Shown here: piece by piece, positions 15,265-23,108 of the stretch
Layout of the letters: each line of letters begins with the position of its first letter
Numbering within the stretch: position 1 is the first letter of the stretch
Source of the DNA: JBPYFK01 sp051984675
Lineage (GTDB): Bacteria > Actinomycetota > Actinomycetes > Mycobacteriales > Pseudonocardiaceae
NCBI GenBank assembly: GCA_051984675.1
Contig: JBPYFK010000082.1
Location: forward strand, 1-28,830
Direction of reading: 5' to 3'
Length of the DNA stretch: 28,830 nucleotides
Notes under the pieces: model-generated
Database searches by the model: none
What the model saw: only the letters and a program-made list of their open reading frames with translations
Told to the model about the DNA's origin: nothing
Translations under genes and position numbers: made by a program

Positions 15265-15974
15265 GGCCTGGCCTCCTCCCGTGCGGGTTTGTCGCCGCGC
15301 AGACCGGCCAGTGCCCCGAGAAGCGCCAGCAGCACGGGCAGCCCGGTCGGCAGAAACGGGGCGGTGACCAGCGCGATCACGACGCCGACGAGCGTGGCGC
15401 GGCGCGTCGCGGCATCGCGTAAGGACGGCAGCACGAGCGCGAGCAGCACCGCGGGGAAGGCGGCGTCCAGGCCGAACGCGCTGGTGTCGCTGACCGCAGT
15501 ACCGCCGAACGCGCCGGCCAGCACCCCGAGGTTCCAGCACAGGAACAGGCCGATGCCCCCTACCCAGTACGCCGTGCGGCGTCGTTCGGGATCACGCTGC
15601 GCGAGTGCGAAGGCCACGGTCTCGTCCACCATCAGGTGGGTGCCGGTGATCCTGCGTGCTCGACTTGTCCCGAGAACGTCGGCGACGGCAAATCCGAACG
15701 GCACGTGGCGGGCGTTGGCGAGCAGTCCCGCGACCACCGCCACGATCGGGTTGCCACCCGAGGCGATGATGCCGACGAACATGAACTGGGCCGCGCCCGC
15801 GAACACCACCAGGGACAGCAGCATCGGCAACCACACCGGTAGGTGTGCACTCACCGTGATAGCGCCGAACGACAAGCCGACCAGCGCATCGGCAACACAG
15901 ACCAGCGCGATGTCACGCGCGAGGTCTTTGTCTAAGGTTCGCCATACCGAACGCACGCCTTTTATACTGAACAT
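15261..15974 (-). CDS. azlC: AzlC family branched-chain amino-acid exporter large subunit
   Basis: A 237-residue membrane protein with five to six hydrophobic segments. The family signature is clear: ALVGLSFGAITVSAHLP near residue 31, FAGAAQFMFVGIIASGG near 58 and LMVDETVAFALAQRDP near 113. With AzlD it forms an exporter for branched-chain amino acids. The start is uncertain. The ATG at 15974 has no ribosome site, and an in-frame GTG at 15956 would drop only six residues. One of two GTTCG-N6-CGAAC palindromes lies inside the first codons, which suggests direct control by the divergent XRE-cupin regulator. Confidence 0.87.
   Translation of the reverse strand: MFSIKGVRSVWRTLDKDLARDIALVCVADALVGLSFGAITVSAHLPVWLPMLLSLVVFAGAAQFMFVGIIASGGNPIVAVVAGLLANARHVPFGFAVADVLGTSRARRITGTHLMVDETVAFALAQRDPERRRTAYWVGGIGLFLCWNLGVLAGAFGGTAVSDTSAFGLDAAFPAVLLALVLPSLRDAATRRATLVGVVIALVTAPFLPTGLPVLLALLGALAGLRGDKPAREEARP
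15937..15952. promoter_or_regulatory. Operator-like palindrome GTTCG-N6-CGAAC, copy 1
   Basis: A perfect 5+6+5 inverted repeat, identical in both arms and spacer length to copy 2 at 15985, 48 bases away. It falls within the early codons of azlC and beside the predicted -10 of the divergent regulator gene. Confidence 0.5.
15963..15968 (+). promoter_or_regulatory. -10 element TATACT for the XRE-cupin gene
   Basis: A near-consensus -10 hexamer lying between the two GTTCG-N6-CGAAC palindromes, about 55 bases before the regulator start. No good -35 is seen, as expected if an activator or a divergent arrangement is involved. Confidence 0.4.
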
Positions 15975-15984
15975 AGGACGAGTC

Positions 15985-16000
15985 GTTCGTCAAGTCGAAC
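15985..16000. promoter_or_regulatory. Operator-like palindrome GTTCG-N6-CGAAC, copy 2
   Basis: The second copy of the palindrome, 24 bases before the regulator start. Its CGAAC arm is also the first part of a CGAACGCATGG direct repeat (15996 and 16017, period 21). Confidence 0.5.
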
Positions 16001-16023
16001 GCATGGACTTCTGGAGCGAACGC

Positions 16024-16584
16024 ATGGCGCAGAGCAACGAGCCCCCGCTCGCGGTGATCGCGGCGTCCCTGCAGCGGGAACGTCGTCGCCTGGGGCTGTC
16101 GCTGGCGGAGGTGGCCCGCCGGGCGGGCATCGCGAAGTCAACCCTGTCCCAGCTCGAATCCGGTACCGGCAACCCGAGCGTCGAGACGCTGTGGGCGCTG
16201 AGCGTGACGCTGGATGTGCCCTTCGCCCGGCTCGTCGAGCCGCCGCGTCCGAATGTCCAGGTGATCCGCTCGGGCGAAGGACCGACCTTCGCCTCCGAAC
16301 GAGCCCACTACGTCGCCACGCTGCTGTCCTCCAGCCCGCCGAACGCGCGCCGCGACATCTTCCTCGTCTCGGTGCAGCCTGGCGCCCCACGGGAGTCGGA
16401 CCCGCACATGCCTGGGGTGATCGAGCACGTCGTGCTCAGCACCGGACGAGCCCTCGTCGGCTTGGCCGACGACCCCGTCGTGCTCCACCCCGGCGACTAC
16501 ATCGCCTACCCCGGAGACGAGGAGCATGTCTTCAAAGCCCTGGAACCGGACACCGTCGCAGTGCTGGTCTCCGAACACGTGTGA
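16024..16584 (+). CDS. XRE family regulator with cupin sensor domain
   Basis: A 186-residue regulator with an amino-terminal XRE helix-turn-helix (RRAGIAKSTLSQLESGTG, near residues 30-47) and a carboxy-terminal cupin fold (IEHVVLSTGRALVGL, then LHPGDYIAYPGDEEHVF), the usual length and architecture for this class. The cupin probably binds a small ligand such as an amino acid. The ATG at 16024 is preferred because GGAG lies seven bases upstream; an in-frame ATG at 16003 has no ribosome site. It is divergent from azlCD, and XRE-cupin genes often control adjacent azlCD exporters in actinobacteria. Two shared palindromes support control of both directions. The reading frame continues far upstream, but that part is antisense to azlC and is not coding. 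Confidence 0.85.
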   Translation: MAQSNEPPLAVIAASLQRERRRLGLSLAEVARRAGIAKSTLSQLESGTGNPSVETLWALSVTLDVPFARLVEPPRPNVQVIRSGEGPTFASERAHYVATLLSSSPPNARRDIFLVSVQPGAPRESDPHMPGVIEHVVLSTGRALVGLADDPVVLHPGDYIAYPGDEEHVFKALEPDTVAVLVSEHV

Positions 16585-16777
16585 TCGCACCGCCGCGCCG
16601 GTTACGCCGAACAGGTGATCACGGTCTGGACTCGTGTGAATGTCGAAACGACATCAGTCCACTCTGGATGGCGACACTTGGCTTCGTCGGGCCAGGTCCT
16701 ACATTAGGTGCACATACTGCCATGCACCGTGAGGGAAATCCTCTGCAGCCGCGCCGATCCCGGGTTCACCGTTTTGG

Positions 16778-16806
16778 TTGACGGCGCAGGTAGCGCTTCG
16801 TACCCT
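16778..16806 (+). promoter_or_regulatory. Promoter of the ATPase/PBP pair
   Basis: TTGACG (16778-16783), a 17-base spacer and TACCCT (16801-16806) fit a sigma-70-type promoter. The transcription start would be near 16813, so an in-frame TTG at 16778 cannot be the translation start of the ATPase. Confidence 0.5.
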
Positions 16807-16856
16807 CGGCGTTCCAATCCGTGATCGAACTGGTCTGGGATCTGGGGAGGCGATTC

Positions 16857-16943
16857 GTGATCGGTTCCTTTCTGGTGGGACGGGTGGGAACGTGCGTCTG
16901 TACGGCAGGGATCCAGCTCTTCGGTTGGTCCGTGAATTCCTGA
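16857..16943 (+). CDS. Possible 28-residue leader ORF overlapping the ATPase start
   Basis: A GTG with an excellent ribosome site (GGGGAGG, six bases away) opens a short frame that ends at TGA 16941-16943, overlapping the first 17 codons of the ATPase in another frame. The peptide would be hydrophobic with several cysteines and a Trp. It may only couple or meter translation of the ATPase. It could also be chance; there is no comparative support. Confidence 0.25.
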   Translation: MIGSFLVGRVGTCVCTAGIQLFGWSVNS

Positions 16944-18844
16944 CCAGGCCGGAACAGGACGGCATACCGCGAGGTCGTCCGGTGCCGGTGCTGGTGTTCA
17001 CCGGTCCACGCGGCAGCGGCAAGAGCGCGCTGCTGAGCGAACTTGAGCGACAGCTGGACCAGAACGTGCCGTTCGCGCGAGTGAATTGCGCACCCACCGG
17101 AACCACGTCGGTGCGGGCCACGCTCTCCGCGCTCGCCTTCGAGCTCAACCGGCAGTGCGGCAGGTACGGAAGGCTGGCGTTTCCTCGGTTCGTCACCGGG
17201 CAACTGGTGATCGCGCAGGACATCGACCACACCGATCACCAGCGGGCACACGAGGACATCCAGACCGCGCTGGAGAACTACCGCAAGAAGATCACCAGAC
17301 TACGTGCGTTCCTCAGCGAGATGGCTGCCGAAGTCCTCACGAACCTTCCTCTGACGCAGGGGATTCCCGGGATCGGACCGGCCGGTAAGTACACCGCCGA
17401 CCTGGTGCTCAGCGGGCTGATCTCCTGGCGCCGTGGCCGCCGCGTCGTGCTCGGGCACGGGCAGGACTGGTACGGACACCAGGATCGGGGACTCGGTCGG
17501 GATCCGATCGACGTGCTGGTGGCGCTCAACCGGCAGGCCGCGACCCCGGATGTCGAGGACAACCAGCGAGAAGTCCACGAGCTGCTGTGGGCGGCGTTTC
17601 TGGCTGACCTGCGGGATGGCTTCCGACGGAACTACGAGCGGTCGCTGAACTGCGTTGTCCTACTCGACGACGTCGACACGCCCGCCGGTCGCGGCTTCAT
17701 CGATGGCCTGCTGCGAGCCCGTAGCCAGCATGCCGCGCACTCCCCGGACGAGCCCGATCCGCTGACCGTCGTGGCCACCAGCCGGGGCGCGGCGTTCGTG
17801 CACCTGCTGGCGCGCGACGAGTCGCTTCCCACCATGACGCAGGCAAGCTACGCCGACTGCCTCGCGCGCAGCGCGAGCGGCGCCGAGCTGGGGCGGTACC
17901 CGGTCCTGCTCGGCGACCTGTCCGAGGACGAGGTCGCGAACATGGTCGATGCGTCGCTTCCCAGCGTGGGGCGCAACCGCCGGATCACCTCAGCGGTGCA
18001 CCGGTTCACCGGCGGTCATCCAGGCGCCACCCGCAGCCTGATCGACGTGATCGCCGAAGCCCCGGACAGCCGCAGGGACCTGAATGCCGCCCTCACCGCC
18101 GTCAAGCCGCAACCGCTCGACGTGGAACCGACCACAGTAGAAGCCGAACTGGTTTCTCAGTTCTTGAGCGACATTCCCGACGAGGACGAAGACCTGGTGA
18201 CGCTGTCGGCGCCACAGGACCGGGACCGCGCGCAGCGACTGGCGGCCCACAGTGGACTGTTGACCAGCCCGCACGGAGAGCTTTCGTTGCTCTTCGGTCC
18301 ACAGTTCTGGGTTCCGGGCGGCGTGATGCTACCGGTACTGCGGCGACTGTTACTGCGTGAGCTGGCGAGCAGGGAAGCCGGGCACGCCGCGAGCTGGTCC
18401 ACTGTGCACAGTTGGCTTCGCGGCGACTGCGCCGAAGTCGGCGACGAGTCCGGTGAGTCCTACCATGCACTCGCGCTCGGTGAGGTGGAGTTCGTGGCCC
18501 GGAAGCTGACGGATCTGCTCCCAGAACGGAATGTGCGGGACTGGTTGGGGCTGCTCGAAACGGTCAGCGCAGCACCGAACAGGCTGGAAGCCGATGTCGC
18601 GCCGATGGACCGGGTCTGGGCACTGACGGACTGGGTCGACCCGCACGACACCCCGCTCGCGCCAGTGGCGAGGTTGCTGGTCGCGCGGTGGATCGCGCAG
18701 GACCCGGTGATCGGTCGCCGCCGGGGACTGTACAGCGAGATCGCGGCGGACTACGACCAGATCGCTCCGTTCGCGCGCAATGGTCTCGCGGCCCTGCGCG
18801 ACGAGGCGGTGAAATACCACGCTGACGCGGAAATCGTCGACTGA
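16892..18844 (+). CDS. STAND-like P-loop ATPase paired with a membrane-anchored PBP
   Basis: A 650-residue cytosolic NTPase of no named family. It opens with RLYGRDPALRLVREFL, a common STAND/AAA entry motif, followed by Walker A GPRGSGKS (38-45). Walker B is VVLLDD at about 255-260, and a sensor-like VVATSRG comes near 295. A GGHPGATRSLID segment resembles the GxP motif of STAND ATPases. About 200 residues separate Walker A from Walker B, an unusually long insertion with a charged helix and an ISWRRGRRVVLGHGQDWYG segment. The last about 280 residues match nothing I recognise. There is no helix-turn-helix, nuclease or TIR motif. GTG 16892 is favoured because the promoter lies inside the frame's upstream extension, and its own ribosome site is weak. 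The stop at 18842-18844 is 26 bases before the binding-protein gene, so the two should act together. Confidence 0.7.
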   Translation: MRLYGRDPALRLVREFLTRPEQDGIPRGRPVPVLVFTGPRGSGKSALLSELERQLDQNVPFARVNCAPTGTTSVRATLSALAFELNRQCGRYGRLAFPRFVTGQLVIAQDIDHTDHQRAHEDIQTALENYRKKITRLRAFLSEMAAEVLTNLPLTQGIPGIGPAGKYTADLVLSGLISWRRGRRVVLGHGQDWYGHQDRGLGRDPIDVLVALNRQAATPDVEDNQREVHELLWAAFLADLRDGFRRNYERSLNCVVLLDDVDTPAGRGFIDGLLRARSQHAAHSPDEPDPLTVVATSRGAAFVHLLARDESLPTMTQASYADCLARSASGAELGRYPVLLGDLSEDEVANMVDASLPSVGRNRRITSAVHRFTGGHPGATRSLIDVIAEAPDSRRDLNAALTAVKPQPLDVEPTTVEAELVSQFLSDIPDEDEDLVTLSAPQDRDRAQRLAAHSGLLTSPHGELSLLFGPQFWVPGGVMLPVLRRLLLRELASREAGHAASWSTVHSWLRGDCAEVGDESGESYHALALGEVEFVARKLTDLLPERNVRDWLGLLETVSAAPNRLEADVAPMDRVWALTDWVDPHDTPLAPVARLLVARWIAQDPVIGRRRGLYSEIAADYDQIAPFARNGLAALRDEAVKYHADAEIVD

Positions 18845-18870
18845 TGGGGCCTTATGAGAAGGAGTCTAGC

Positions 18871-20394
18871 GTGCCCGAGGACAGCGAAGACATATTCCGG
18901 CCGCCCACGCCACGCAAGGTGGTGCGCAACCGGTTGGTGAAGCGGAGTCTGCTGGTGGCGCTCGCTGTTGTTGTCGTGGTTTCGGGTGGCTTCTACGGCG
19001 TGCGGTGGTGGAATTCGTGTGCGGCCGGAGTGACGAAACAGGACGGTGAGTGCGTCGGCGTGACCGACGGCAGCTACGTGTTCGGCCTCGCTGACCCGAT
19101 CCTGCAACAGAAGCTGACCGGGGTCGAGGCCGCGATCAAGCAGGAAAACGACCGCTGGTCGGGACAGCGGGTGGTGACGGTCGCGCTGTTGATGCCGATG
19201 ACGACAACCGGCGATCTCCTGTCCGAACGGCAGATACTCTCGTCCATCGAGGGCGCCTATGTCGCCCAGGTGAATGCGAACAACGGGGGAACGGAGCCCA
19301 AGATCCGGCTGACCCTGGCCAATGAGGGATCACGCGAGCAGGCGTGGTATCCCGTGCTCCAACAGTTGGACGCCATGATGCACGACACCTCGCAGCCACT
19401 GGTCGCGGTCGCCGGCATGGGGGTCAGTGTCCGGGAGACCGTCCAGGGCGCGAGAACGCTAGCCAACATGGACATCCCGATGGTCGGGTCGGTGGTCAGC
19501 GCGGACGGTCTCAACGCCTCGGGTGCCGTCGACAACGGTCCACCCATCCGGGGGTTCACCAGGGTCTCGCCGGACAACAGCGACGAAGTCGCGGCTCTCA
19601 ACCACTCCCTGCGCAACGACGCGCGTTCAGCGATGCTCGTGTACGACAGCAACCAGGATGACTTCTACACCCACGACCTGGCCGAGCGATTCAAGCAGGA
19701 TCCGGTGACCAGCGCGGCGTTGCACCGGACCTCTTCGTTGGCGGAACCATACGATGCCACTCCCGGTACGCCCGGGATTGCCAACGAGTTCGACATCATC
19801 GCCAACGGGCTGTGCCAGCCCGGCGCTCCAGACATGGTGTTCTACGCGGGACGCGCGAAGCTGTTACCGAGCTTCGTCCAACAACTGCAGCATCGTGGCT
19901 GCGATCAGAAGCCCGTGACGGTGGTGACGGGTTCGGACGCGACGGGCCTTCAGGACCAGCTGGAACTCGTGCAACCCGCGCTGGCGTCCGGTGTGTCGGT
20001 GCGATACGCGGCACCGGCCGCCCCGGCGGCATTGCGCGTACTGCCCAAACCCGACAGCGACCAGTTCACCGGCTTCGCGGGCAGCTTCCGCCAGCACTTC
20101 GACATCGCGGACCTGAACAACGGATGGGCCACCATGACGCACGACGCGATGCTGGCGATCACCGAGGCGATCCAGCGCGCCGCGGGCCAGGGCAACGTCC
20201 CCATCTCGCCCTCGGCCGTGCGTGGCCAGCTGTACCTGCTCAACAGCCCGACCAACGCGGTGCACGGCGGCAGCGGCACCTTCATGATCAACGAAAACGG
20301 CGAGCGGGTGGGACCGACGCCGTCGGTTCTGGAACTTCAGGCCACCGGCGTGCACCTTGTCGACCTCGCACCACTCACGACGTCTGGGCCGTAG
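18871..20394 (+). CDS. Membrane-anchored type-1 periplasmic-binding-protein sensor
   Basis: A 507-residue protein with a short cytoplasmic amino end rich in Arg and Lys, one transmembrane helix (about 26-44, LLVALAVVVVVSGGFYGV) and a large extracellular domain. That domain resembles branched-chain amino-acid/receptor-type binding proteins: VVTVALLMPMTTTGDLLSER, IEGAYVAQVNANNGG, VAVAGMGVSVRETVQ, then PDMVFYAGRAKLLPSFVQQL and NNGWATMTHDAMLAITEAIQ. There is no lipobox cysteine. Cys50 and Cys61 in WWNSC and GECVGVTDGSY may form a disulfide. The GTG at 18871 is chosen for GAAGGAG seven bases upstream; an ATG at 18844 overlapping the ATPase stop is possible. No permease or ABC ATPase is nearby, so ligand sensing for the upstream STAND-like ATPase is more likely than transport. 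Confidence 0.75.
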   Translation: MPEDSEDIFRPPTPRKVVRNRLVKRSLLVALAVVVVVSGGFYGVRWWNSCAAGVTKQDGECVGVTDGSYVFGLADPILQQKLTGVEAAIKQENDRWSGQRVVTVALLMPMTTTGDLLSERQILSSIEGAYVAQVNANNGGTEPKIRLTLANEGSREQAWYPVLQQLDAMMHDTSQPLVAVAGMGVSVRETVQGARTLANMDIPMVGSVVSADGLNASGAVDNGPPIRGFTRVSPDNSDEVAALNHSLRNDARSAMLVYDSNQDDFYTHDLAERFKQDPVTSAALHRTSSLAEPYDATPGTPGIANEFDIIANGLCQPGAPDMVFYAGRAKLLPSFVQQLQHRGCDQKPVTVVTGSDATGLQDQLELVQPALASGVSVRYAAPAAPAALRVLPKPDSDQFTGFAGSFRQHFDIADLNNGWATMTHDAMLAITEAIQRAAGQGNVPISPSAVRGQLYLLNSPTNAVHGGSGTFMINENGERVGPTPSVLELQATGVHLVDLAPLTTSGP

Positions 20395-20477
20395 GCGCGC
20401 ACCAAGCACATGCGCTTGCAGGACAATCGAATTCGCGCTCATGAACGTTGCTGATCACGGTCAGTCGTTACGGCGCA

Positions 20478-20768
20478 TCAGGGCTGGAGAGGTGAACCCG
20501 GCGGCGCGAGGTTGTCGGACTCGTCGGAGGTGTCGTGCGGGCGCGCGCCGCCACCGACGTAGCGGTAGCGCCAGCGGCCGTCATCGCGGAGGTGCTCGCG
20601 CTGGTAGGTCAGCAGCGACGGTAAGTCGTCGGCCGCGATCTCGTCCGGGCTGGCCAGGTGGTCGGGAAAGGTCAGGCAGCGGCTGGGGGTGCCGTCGGTC
20701 CCGGCCGGAATCAGGACGTCGCGCCCGTCGTGGGGACCTCCGAAGAACTCGATGTGTGCGGTGGCCAT
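20478..20768 (-). CDS. Small conserved FGGPHDG-motif protein of unknown function
   Basis: A 96-residue soluble protein beginning MATAHIEFFGGPHDGRDVLI. Short proteins with an FGGPxDG opening, a mid-protein region like LLTYQREHLRDDGRWRYRYVG and a disordered Gly/Pro tail occur widely in actinobacteria, but no function is known to me. The ATG at 20768 is chosen because it is preceded by AAGGGAA and begins at the motif; the frame upstream to 20975 is not protein-like. It lies between the binding-protein gene (convergent) and the two-component operon (same strand), separated from the latter by about 150 bases in which I see nothing else. Confidence 0.7.
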   Translation of the reverse strand: MATAHIEFFGGPHDGRDVLIPAGTDGTPSRCLTFPDHLASPDEIAADDLPSLLTYQREHLRDDGRWRYRYVGGGARPHDTSDESDNLAPPGSPLQP

Positions 20769-20919
20769 ATTCGGTTTCCCTTCCGCGGTTTCGGGGTGGG
20801 CGATGGTCGAAAGGGGGTGGTGCTCGGGGCCTGTTACTGAGACAGTGCGGCAACCGTCCCGGTTTCGTCGATCACTCAATCGGACGCCGTAGAAGCAAAT
20901 GCCCCGCATCCGCCGCTTT

Positions 20920-21789
20920 TCACCGGTCTGGACGCATCCCCTGACCGGGCACGACGAGCCCGGTCTCATAGGCAAGCACGACCAACTGAGTCCGGGACGA
21001 GCAGTTGAGCTTCTGCATGATCCGGTAGAGATGGCTCTTGACCGTCGGCTCGGTGAGCTTGAGGTGCGTGGCGATCTCCGCGTTGGACTTGCCCCGGGCG
21101 ACCTGCAGCAGCACGTCGGTCTCCCGCTCGGTCAGCTCGGCCAGATCGTGGGCGGCATCCCGGATGCCCAGTGCGGCGAACCGGGACAGCAGCCGCTGGG
21201 TCACCGATGGCGCCAGCAGCGCCTGACCGGCGGCCACCGTGTGCACGGCCTTGACCACGTCCTCAGGCGGGGTGTCTTTGAGCAGGAAGCCGCTGGCCCC
21301 CGCCCGCAATGCCGAGTAGACGTACTCGTCGAGGTCGTAGACAGTGAGCATGATCACCGCTGTCTGCCCGCCGGTGGCGGACAGGATCTGCCGGGTCGCG
21401 GTGATCCCGTCGGTTCCGGGCATCCGCACGTCCATCAGCACGACGTCCGGCGGCCGGCGACGGACCGCCGCCAGCGCAGCCTGGCCGTCCGCGGCCTCGG
21501 CCAGGACCCGCAGATCGGGTTCGGCATCCAGCAGGGTGACCAGGCCCCGGCGGATGAGCGCCTGATCATCGGCCACGACCACGGTGGTGACCTTGTTGCT
21601 GCTCGCCTGGCTGCCGGCCCCCGGCACGCCCGAGCCCGGGCGGCCCGCACCGGGCCGCTTCGCGGTCGAGCCTCCTGGAGCCGAGCCTCCGGAAAGGGAA
21701 CCGTTGTGAGTCGGTGCGCTGCGCACGGGGTTGGTGGGTGCGTGGCTGTGGGAGCCAGGACCGGGACTGTTCGGCGCTGTGCTTTTCAC
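20920..21789 (-). CDS. NarL/LuxR family response regulator
   Basis: A 289-residue response regulator. Residues about 66-185 form the receiver domain (VVVADDQALIRRGLV, phosphoacceptor Asp120 in VVLMDVRMPGTDG, and LKDTPPEDVVKAV). Residues about 220-282 form the LuxR-type helix-turn-helix (LTERETDVLLQVARGKSNAE and EPTVKSHLYRIMQKL). The first about 65 residues are a low-complexity Ser/Pro/Gly extension not normal for this family. The GTG start overlaps the kinase stop by four bases, so translation is coupled and the extension is probably real. No alternative start with a good ribosome site lies near the receiver domain. It is phosphorylated by the upstream kinase; its targets are unknown. Confidence 0.92.
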   Translation of the reverse strand: MKSTAPNSPGPGSHSHAPTNPVRSAPTHNGSLSGGSAPGGSTAKRPGAGRPGSGVPGAGSQASSNKVTTVVVADDQALIRRGLVTLLDAEPDLRVLAEAADGQAALAAVRRRPPDVVLMDVRMPGTDGITATRQILSATGGQTAVIMLTVYDLDEYVYSALRAGASGFLLKDTPPEDVVKAVHTVAAGQALLAPSVTQRLLSRFAALGIRDAAHDLAELTERETDVLLQVARGKSNAEIATHLKLTEPTVKSHLYRIMQKLNCSSRTQLVVLAYETGLVVPGQGMRPDR

Positions 21790-23108
21790 TGCTGTACCAC
21801 CTGCTCGTTCTTGGCTTCGTCGGTCTGCTTGTCCTCGGACTGCTTGTCGGGCATGGGCAGGGTCGCCACCACCGAGAACCCGCCGGGGATCGGATGTGCG
21901 GTCAGCGTTCCGCCGAACAGCGCCACCCGCTCGCGCATCCCGATCAGGCCGTGACCGGGCGGGCTGTCGGTTCCGGTGGACGTGGCCTGCCGCGCGAGCC
22001 GCCGCCGGGACGACGCTGTGTCGCCCGTGCTTCCGAGCCCGGTCGTGTCCACGTGGTTGGTGATGGAGACGTGCAACGAATCCGGCGCGAAGTTCAGCAG
22101 CACCGCCACCCGGCCACTGCCGGCGTGCTTGAGGACGTTGGTCAGTGCTTCCTGGACCAGCCGGTACGCCGTGATCTCGACCCCCGCGCTGACCGGCCGG
22201 GGTTGGCCCCGGTAGCTGACCTCGACGGTCAGCCCGGCGCGGCGCACCGAGGCTGCGAGCTCGTCGATCTGGTGGAGACCGGGCTGCGGTTCGGCCGCCG
22301 CGACCTCGTCGTTGGCGTCGTTGGCGCCCTCACCGCGCAGGGCGCCGAGCAGGTGCCGCATCTCGGTCAGCGCGAAACGGGAGGTTTCCTCCAGAATGCG
22401 CAGCGTCTCGTGCACGTGTTCGGGGTCCTTGTCGACCAGCCGCCGGGCCACGCCCGCACGCAGCGCCATCACCGAGAGGTTGTGCGAGACGATGTCGTGG
22501 AACTCGCGGGCGATGCGCGCCCGCTCGACGGTGGCGGCATCGGCGGCCAGCCGCTCCCGCGCCTGCTCCAGCAGCCGGACCAGCTCGGCTAGCCGCGCCG
22601 AGCGCAGGCTCGCCGCGCCGCTGGCCTGCCCCCAGCCGGCAACCAGAACCATGGTCAGCAGCGACCCGGACACGCTCGAGATCTGCCAGTCGGCCGGGAC
22701 GGTCCCCAGCTCCACGAACGGCCAGATCCCGGCGAGCACGCTGGCCACGGCCGCCCTGCCCCGGTCCACCTGGCTGCAGACCGAGAAGAGCGCTACCAGC
22801 ACGATCATGCCCGTCAGGCCCTCGGGAACGCGTAACAGCGTCAGCAGCATGCCGGAGCCGAGCGCTCCGGCGAAGACCAGCCAGGGGTAGCGGCGGCGCA
22901 CCACCAGCGCGGCGCCGGACAGTCCTCCGATCGGAAAGGTCAGCCACGCCCACTGGCCAGGCGGGAGCGGCGCGAACCCGACGACGGCCAAGTGGCCCGC
23001 CGCCAGGCCCACGGCCATGACCACGTCCGCCAGCGCGGACGTGGGACGGCTGGCGTCAGTGCCGGTGACCCGGCACAGCGCGTCGTTGACCGAAGACCAG
23101 TTGACCAT
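21786..23108 (-). CDS. Two-component sensor histidine kinase (HisKA_3 type)
   Basis: A 440-residue membrane histidine kinase. The amino half has five to six hydrophobic segments with little extracellular sequence (for example GLAAGHLAVVGFAPL and GLTGMIVLVALFSVC), typical of intramembrane-sensing kinases. A coiled linker leads to the HisKA_3 motif EFHDIVSHNLSVMALRAGVA with His204. The ATPase domain shows VQEALTNVLKHAG and GHGLIGMRERVALFGG, with a Ser/Arg-rich insertion between them. The start used is MVNWSSVN, preceded by a GGGAGCG ribosome site; the frame extends 45 codons further without protein-like character. It is the first gene of a leftward kinase-regulator operon. A palindrome and a pair of direct repeats lie 120-170 bases upstream. 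Confidence 0.9.
   Translation of the reverse strand: MVNWSSVNDALCRVTGTDASRPTSALADVVMAVGLAAGHLAVVGFAPLPPGQWAWLTFPIGGLSGAALVVRRRYPWLVFAGALGSGMLLTLLRVPEGLTGMIVLVALFSVCSQVDRGRAAVASVLAGIWPFVELGTVPADWQISSVSGSLLTMVLVAGWGQASGAASLRSARLAELVRLLEQARERLAADAATVERARIAREFHDIVSHNLSVMALRAGVARRLVDKDPEHVHETLRILEETSRFALTEMRHLLGALRGEGANDANDEVAAAEPQPGLHQIDELAASVRRAGLTVEVSYRGQPRPVSAGVEITAYRLVQEALTNVLKHAGSGRVAVLLNFAPDSLHVSITNHVDTTGLGSTGDTASSRRRLARQATSTGTDSPPGHGLIGMRERVALFGGTLTAHPIPGGFSVVATLPMPDKQSEDKQTDEAKNEQVVQQ

Noticed and set aside
16778..16891. TTG start for the ATPase
   Set aside because: TTGACG here is a good -35 box with a matching -10, and the added residues do not resemble the family opening.
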